Assembly: GCA_005502925.1 (NCBI GenBank)
Contig: SCPD01000014.1
Location: 144,018 to 208,017, forward strand
DNA length: 64,000 nucleotides
Direction: 5' to 3'
Source: Rhizobiales bacterium Y(2018)
Lineage (GTDB): Bacteria > Pseudomonadota > Alphaproteobacteria > Rhizobiales > Aestuariivirgaceae
Shown: positions 60,016-64,000 of the stretch, in pieces
Layout of the letters: the number at the start of each line of letters is the position of its first letter
Numbering within the stretch: the stretch's first letter is position 1
Translations under genes and position numbers: made by a program
Notes under the pieces: model-generated
Told to the model about the DNA's origin: nothing
Seen by the model: only the letters and a program-made list of their open reading frames with translations
Databases searched by the model: none

Positions 60016-60943
60016 GAATGGCCGCGATCAGAGGCTGATCGAGCGATTCCTGGAAATGATGAGCGCCGAGCGGGGCGCCGCACGCAACACGCTTGCCGCC
60101 TATGAGCGAGATCTCGAAGCCTATGCGGCTTTTCTCGGCAGTGAAGGAACGGGCCTTCAGAACGCGACGTCGGAACATATAAGGAACTATCTGGCCGCGC
60201 TCGCGGCGGAAGGACTCAAGGCCTCGAGTGCCGCCCGCAAGCTCTCGGCGCTCCGGCAATTCCACAATTTTCTTTATGGCGAGGGGATCGCGCGCGCGAA
60301 TCCCGCCACGGCCATCGATGCGCCGCGGCTGAGCCGGCCCTTGCCCAAGGTGATGACGGCGGATGACGTCGCCAGGCTGATTTCGGCCGCCGAGACACGG
60401 GCCGGCCGGATGACCGGCAAAACGCGGCTCAAAGCCGTGCGGCTCCATTGCCTGCTCGAGCTGCTTTATGCCACCGGCTTGCGGGTCTCCGAGCTGGTGG
60501 CGCTCAAGCGCCAGGCGGTCGCCAAGGGGCCGCAGTTCCTCGTGGTGAAGGGCAAGGGCGGGCGTGAGCGGCTGGTGCCGGTATCGGGAAAGGCCGCTGA
60601 AGCGGTCAAGGCCTATCTCCAGGCGCTCACCGAAGATGAAACGCCGGAAAGCCCTTGGCTGTTTCCGTCACACGGCGCCGCGGGATACCTTACGCGCCAG
60701 CATTTCGCCTTGGAACTCAAAGCTTTAGCGGTAGAGGCCGGACTCGACGCGGCGAAGATTTCGCCGCATGTGCTGCGCCACGCTTTTGCCAGCCACCTGC
60801 TCGCCGGCGGCGCCGATCTCCGCGCCGTGCAGCAAATGCTCGGCCATGCCGATATTTCAACTACCCAGATCTATACCCATATCGAGAGCGACCGATTGCG
60901 GGCGGCGGTCGAAACCCATCATCCGCTGGCGAAGTCCGGTTGA
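59993..60943 (+). CDS. xerD: Tyrosine recombinase XerD
   Basis: 316 residues from ATG 59993. N-terminal SAM-like domain (IERFLEMMSAERGAARNTLAAYERDLEAYAAFL), then a catalytic domain with the first Arg in ATGLRVSELVAL, VKGKGGRERLVPV, the HxxR of SPHVLRHAFASHLL, and LGHADISTTQIYTH with the nucleophile Tyr. With XerC it resolves chromosome dimers at dif. Its position beside aroK and accA is the usual place of xerD in alphaproteobacteria. Translation is probably coupled to the small upstream frame. Confidence 0.93.
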   Translation: MKKSERNENGRDQRLIERFLEMMSAERGAARNTLAAYERDLEAYAAFLGSEGTGLQNATSEHIRNYLAALAAEGLKASSAARKLSALRQFHNFLYGEGIARANPATAIDAPRLSRPLPKVMTADDVARLISAAETRAGRMTGKTRLKAVRLHCLLELLYATGLRVSELVALKRQAVAKGPQFLVVKGKGGRERLVPVSGKAAEAVKAYLQALTEDETPESPWLFPSHGAAGYLTRQHFALELKALAVEAGLDAAKISPHVLRHAFASHLLAGGADLRAVQQMLGHADISTTQIYTHIESDRLRAAVETHHPLAKSG

Positions 60944-61005
60944 CATCCGTAACCGGGATAGCCACTTTGCGCCGCATTCCGGCCAGCCGGCCCTCCTGAG
61001 GTTCA

Positions 61006-61959
61006 ATGCACGCATATCTCGATTTTGAAGCCGCCCTCGCCGAGCTCGAAGGCAAGATCGCCGAGCTCAAGGCCATTGCGGGGCCTGAGGCTGCCGTCTC
61101 GATCACCGAAGAGATAAAGGCGCTCGAAAAGAAGGCAGCCAAAATCCTTGCCGACCTCTATCAGAACCTCACCCCCTGGCAGAAGGCGCAAGTGGCGCGC
61201 CATCCCGACCGGCCGCACACTGTCGACTATATCAAAGAGCTGATCACCGACTACACGCCGATGGCGGGCGACCGGAAATTCGCCGAGGACAATGCCATTA
61301 TCGGTGGCCTCGGCCGCTTCCGTGGCGAAGCGGTGGCCGTCATCGGCCAGGAGAAGGGCAACGACACCCAGTCGCGGCTCAAGCACAATTTCGGCATGGC
61401 GCGCCCCGAGGGCTATCGCAAAGCGGTGCGCCTCATGGAGACCGCCGACCGTTTCGGCCTGCCGGTCATCACGCTCATCGACACCGCCGGCGCCTATCCG
61501 GGCATCGATGCCGAGGAGCGCGGGCAAGCCGAGGCGATCGCGCGCTCGACCGATTGCTGTCTGGGCTTGGGCGTGCCGCTGATCTCGGTGATCATCGGTG
61601 AAGGCGGCTCAGGCGGCGCCATCGCCATCGCCACCGCCAATGCCGTGCTCATGCTCGAGCATTCGATCTACAGCGTGATCTCGCCGGAAGGCGCTGCTTC
61701 CATCCTGTGGCGCGATGCAGCGCGCGCCAAGGATGCGGCGAGCGCCATGCGCATCACCGCGCAGGATCTGAAGAAGCTCGGCATCATCGACGACATCATC
61801 GCCGAACCGCTGGGCGGCGCCCATCGCGGCCGCGAGCAGGTGCTCCAGTCCGCCGATGAGGCGATCGCGCGTTCACTGCGCGCCTTTGCCGCCATGCCGG
61901 CGGATGCCTTGCGCATGCAGCGCCGCGACAAGTTCCTCGCCATCGGCCGCGATCTCTAA
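61006..61959 (+). CDS. accA: Acetyl-CoA carboxylase carboxyltransferase subunit alpha
   Basis: 317 residues: [23 protein letters not shown] at the start, then [69 protein letters not shown] and [41 protein letters not shown]. Transfers the carboxyl group from biotin to acetyl-CoA with AccD. It starts 62 bp after xerD on the same strand. Confidence 0.97.
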   Translation: MHAYLDFEAALAELEGKIAELKAIAGPEAAVSITEEIKALEKKAAKILADLYQNLTPWQKAQVARHPDRPHTVDYIKELITDYTPMAGDRKFAEDNAIIGGLGRFRGEAVAVIGQEKGNDTQSRLKHNFGMARPEGYRKAVRLMETADRFGLPVITLIDTAGAYPGIDAEERGQAEAIARSTDCCLGLGVPLISVIIGEGGSGGAIAIATANAVLMLEHSIYSVISPEGAASILWRDAARAKDAASAMRITAQDLKKLGIIDDIIAEPLGGAHRGREQVLQSADEAIARSLRAFAAMPADALRMQRRDKFLAIGRDL

Positions 61960-62012
61960 AACCGTAAGAAGCGTGCCCAAAAGCTGCCTTCATTGCCCAC
62001 CAGTCTCAGCTG

Positions 62013-62714
62013 ATGCGGGTCATGAAGCTCTTGCTTGTCCTCGTTGCCGCCGTCACGGCGGGATATGCCGTCTATTGGCAGCTCAACCGCATGACACTCG
62101 AAGAGGCGCAGCGGACATTGCCGCAACGCCTTGCCGCCAAGGGCTTCAGCGAGGGCCAGCCGGTGTTCCTGCGCATCTTCAAGCAGGAGGCCGTCCTCGA
62201 AGTCTGGATGCGTGACAACAAGGCGGCCTGGCGGAAATTCCAGTCCTATCCCATCTGCCGCTTCTCCGGAGAACTCGGTCCCAAGCTCAAGGAGGGCGAC
62301 CGGCAGGCGCCGGAAGGCTTCTATCAAGTGGCGAGCGGGCAGCTCAATCCGAACAGCCGGCACCATCTCTCGTTCAATCTCGGCTTCCCGAACAGTTTCG
62401 ACCGCGCGCATGGCCGCACCGGGTCCTATCTGATGGTGCATGGCGGCTGCAGCTCGATCGGCTGCTATGCGATGACCGATCCGTCGGTCGACGACATCTA
62501 CCGGCTGGTCGCGGCAGCGCTGCGCAACGGACAGGATGAGGTCGATGTCCATGCCTTTCCGTTCCGCATGACGGACATCAATATGGCGCGTCATGCGCAA
62601 TCGCGCTGGATCTCGTTCTGGCGGGATCTCAAATCCGGTTATGACCAGTTCGAGCGTGAGCGGATCGTGCCGGCGGTCAGGGTGGTCGACAAGCGTTATG
62701 CCGTCGAAAGCTAG
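62013..62714 (+). CDS. L,D-transpeptidase (YkuD/YafK-type), membrane-anchored
   Basis: 233 residues; an N-terminal hydrophobic helix (LLLVLVAAVTAGYAVYW) anchors it. VFLRIFKQEAVLEVWMRDNKAAWRKFQSYPICRFSGELGPKLKEGDRQAPEGFYQV and the catalytic HGGCSSIGCYAMTDPSVDDIY hold the invariant His-x6-Gly-Cys. These enzymes crosslink meso-diaminopimelate residues or attach or detach lipoprotein. No recognisable peptidoglycan-binding domain is present. Confidence 0.88.
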   Translation: MRVMKLLLVLVAAVTAGYAVYWQLNRMTLEEAQRTLPQRLAAKGFSEGQPVFLRIFKQEAVLEVWMRDNKAAWRKFQSYPICRFSGELGPKLKEGDRQAPEGFYQVASGQLNPNSRHHLSFNLGFPNSFDRAHGRTGSYLMVHGGCSSIGCYAMTDPSVDDIYRLVAAALRNGQDEVDVHAFPFRMTDINMARHAQSRWISFWRDLKSGYDQFERERIVPAVRVVDKRYAVES

Positions 62715-62717
62715 TTA

Positions 62718-62833
62718 GCGCGTGATCAGGAAAAGTGGGCACCGGTTTTCCGTCCGATCACGCGCTAAATATAAGAATCCGATCACGTTTATCACTTTAG
62801 GTCGATCCGACCTAAAGTGATCGTGATCTAGGG
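62718..62833. repeat. Modular GCGCGTGATCAGGAAAAGTGG repeat, copy B
   Basis: GCGCGTGATCAGGAAAAGTGGGCACCGGTTTTCCGTCCGATCACGCGC module, then GATCACG-tttATCACTTTAGGTCGATCCGACCTAAAGTGAT-CGTGATC, a 17-base stem. Copy A (23759-23861) has the same outer frame with a different stem. It overlaps the stop codon of the Flp pilin gene. Confidence 0.78.
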
Positions 62834-63013
62834 CTGGACTGTTCCGACACCCGTTGTCACGAGGGTGTAAAGATTTGACAGCTGGTCGCCGAGGAGCTGC
62901 ACGGAGGCCAGTATCGCAAAGAAGATGGCAACCGCAATGAGGCCGTATTCTATGGCCGTGGCGCCGCTATCCTCCTTGAGAAAGCGCACCAGCAGTTTCA
63001 TAGGCGACCGCAT
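62828..63013 (-). CDS. Flp-family type IVb pilin
   Basis: 61 residues from ATG 63013 (GGAG six bases upstream; an internal ATG at 63001 is a weaker alternative). FLKEDSGATAIEYGLIAVAIFFAILASVQLLGDQLSNLYTLVTTGVGTVQP shows the prepilin peptidase site G/AT, the invariant Glu five residues later, and one hydrophobic helix. No tad/cpa genes are in the window. It may be a lone pilin paralogue. Confidence 0.9.
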   Translation of the reverse strand: MRSPMKLLVRFLKEDSGATAIEYGLIAVAIFFAILASVQLLGDQLSNLYTLVTTGVGTVQP

Positions 63014-63229
63014 TCTGTGCTCCGGCTCAGTGGTTTTTCAGGTGAGAGAAGCCTAGATGAGCCCCCTTCAACCGGGGTTAACAGAAGCGGTCAAATTCCA
63101 TGCACTTGACCTTGGATAAGCTTCGTTCAGGCGAATTTGATGCGCGCGCTCTGGACCTTCCCATATGGTAAGCCCCAAATAGAGGCGCAGCATGCTCCGC
63201 AACTGCCGATCGGATAATAGGATATGATT

Positions 63230-64000
63230 ATGCCCTTGATTTCACGACGTCATTTCATCGCCGCTCTCGGCTCGACGGCGGCCATCCCGCTCCTCGGCCG
63301 CGCTGCCTTCGCCGCCAAGGACGAGACGCAGCTCACGGTGGATACGCGCGTCATCGAGGTCAAAGGCAAGGCCGCGAAGGTCTACAGGCTTGATACGGCG
63401 CAGGGTAAACAGGGCTTTAATTTCGATGCCGGCCAGTCGCTCCGGTTGTCGCTCACCAACCGTCTCTCCGAGCCGACGCTCGTCCACTGGCATGGCCAGA
63501 CGCCGCCCACCGAGCAGGATGGCGTGCCGATGCTGTCGCAGCCCGAGCTCAAGCCGGGCGAAAGCTATTCTTATGATTTCAAACCGCGCGCCGGCACGCA
63601 TTGGATGCATTCCCATGTCGGGCTGCAGGAGCAGAAGCTGCTCGCCGCGCCGATGATCGTGCGTAGCCGCGCCGATGTCGCCGCCGACGAGCAGGAGCAT
63701 GTGGTGCTGCTGCATGATTTCACCTTCCGCGAGCCCGCCGAGATTCTCGCCGAGCTGAAAGCCGGTGGCGGCGATCACGCCGCCCATGGTGGCGCGGGTG
63801 GCGGTATGAGCAATATGAGCGGAATGGATCACAGCAAGATGGCGATGCCGGCGCCCGATGCGGGCGCTATGCTCAATGACATCACCTTCGATGCCTTCCT
63901 CGCCAACGAGCGCACGCTCGACGATCCGGAAGTGGTGAAGGTCGAGAAGGGCGGCCGCGTGCGGTTGCGCATCATCAATGGCGCCGCCGCCACCAATATG
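63230..64000 (+). CDS. Multicopper oxidase, N-terminal part (runs past the end)
   Basis: 257 codons visible from ATG 63230 (AGG eight bases upstream; ATG at 63224 is too close). A Tat signal, SRRHFIAALGSTAAIPLLGRAAFA, leads to VHWHGQTPPTEQDGVPMLSQPELKPGESYSYDFKPRAGTHWMHSHVGLQEQKLLAAPMIV with the first two type-3/type-2 copper His clusters. A Gly/Met/His-rich loop (GGMSNMSGMDHSKMAMP) lies at about 190-210, as in copper-resistance CopA-like oxidases. A role in copper tolerance is likely. Confidence 0.88.
   Translation, partial: MPLISRRHFIAALGSTAAIPLLGRAAFAAKDETQLTVDTRVIEVKGKAAKVYRLDTAQGKQGFNFDAGQSLRLSLTNRLSEPTLVHWHGQTPPTEQDGVPMLSQPELKPGESYSYDFKPRAGTHWMHSHVGLQEQKLLAAPMIVRSRADVAADEQEHVVLLHDFTFREPAEILAELKAGGGDHAAHGGAGGGMSNMSGMDHSKMAMPAPDAGAMLNDITFDAFLANERTLDDPEVVKVEKGGRVRLRIINGAAATNM

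Overview
The window is a contiguous piece of a GC-rich alphaproteobacterial chromosome, most likely order Hyphomicrobiales. That placement rests on content rather than a phylogeny: cobS-cobT beside a J-domain gene and bolA, a CarD regulator near fdxA, an S4 protein and an SUV3-like helicase, and the aroK-aroB-CorC / xerD-accA neighbourhood. Families of short palindromic intergenic repeats are also typical of the group. I cannot name a genus. There is no rRNA, no CRISPR array, no transposase and no prophage; one tRNA (Arg-CCT) is present.

Layout. 0-3 kb: end of a sugar ABC permease, an enolase-superfamily sugar-acid dehydratase, an SDR dehydrogenase and speE. 3-8 kb: a porin, two small proteins (DUF1127, DUF4242) and a large LuxR-type ATPase regulator. 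8-14 kb: membrane proteins, a frameshifted rhomboid protease, a NagZ-like glycosidase, a methyltransferase and an OmpA-like protein. 14-20 kb: a six-gene Pot-type ABC transporter/creatininase-family/SDR operon, divergent from a TetR gene whose twin palindromic operators overlap the operon promoter. 20-24 kb: two tandem porin paralogues with duplicated upstream regions. 24-27 kb: a regulator cluster including a protein made of two complete TetR repressors in tandem. 27-34 kb: fasciclin protein, clpS, carD, fdxA, S4 protein, helicase, rpmB. 34-43 kb: acetyltransferase, arsR-AHSA1 pair, a repeat-rich gap, esterase-like phytase, cobT, cobS, J-domain protein, bolA and a flavoprotein reductase.

43.4-57.1 kb is the most interesting part. 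An eight-gene operon encodes a branched-chain-amino-acid-type ABC transporter, a DgcB-like membrane iron-sulfur protein and an EtfA/EtfB pair. Next come a GlpD-like FAD oxidoreductase, a MarR repressor, and a DgcA/StcD-like flavin:iron-sulfur amine dehydrogenase followed by an ornithine-cyclodeaminase-family enzyme. Three promoters in this segment carry the same roughly 20-bp palindrome (ideal ATTGTTCCATATGGAACAAT) just after a TTGAC -35 element. I infer one MarR-controlled regulon for uptake and oxidative breakdown of an unknown N-methylated or cyclic amine, with electrons passed through ETF and DgcB to the membrane.

57-64 kb: a CorC-like CBS protein, aroB, aroK, a 47-residue membrane peptide, xerD, accA, an L,D-transpeptidase, a Flp pilin and the start of a multicopper oxidase that runs off the end of the window. 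Start codons were re-chosen where an ATG/GTG/TTG with a ribosome binding site, translational coupling, or the family's usual N-terminus gave a better answer than the longest reading frame.
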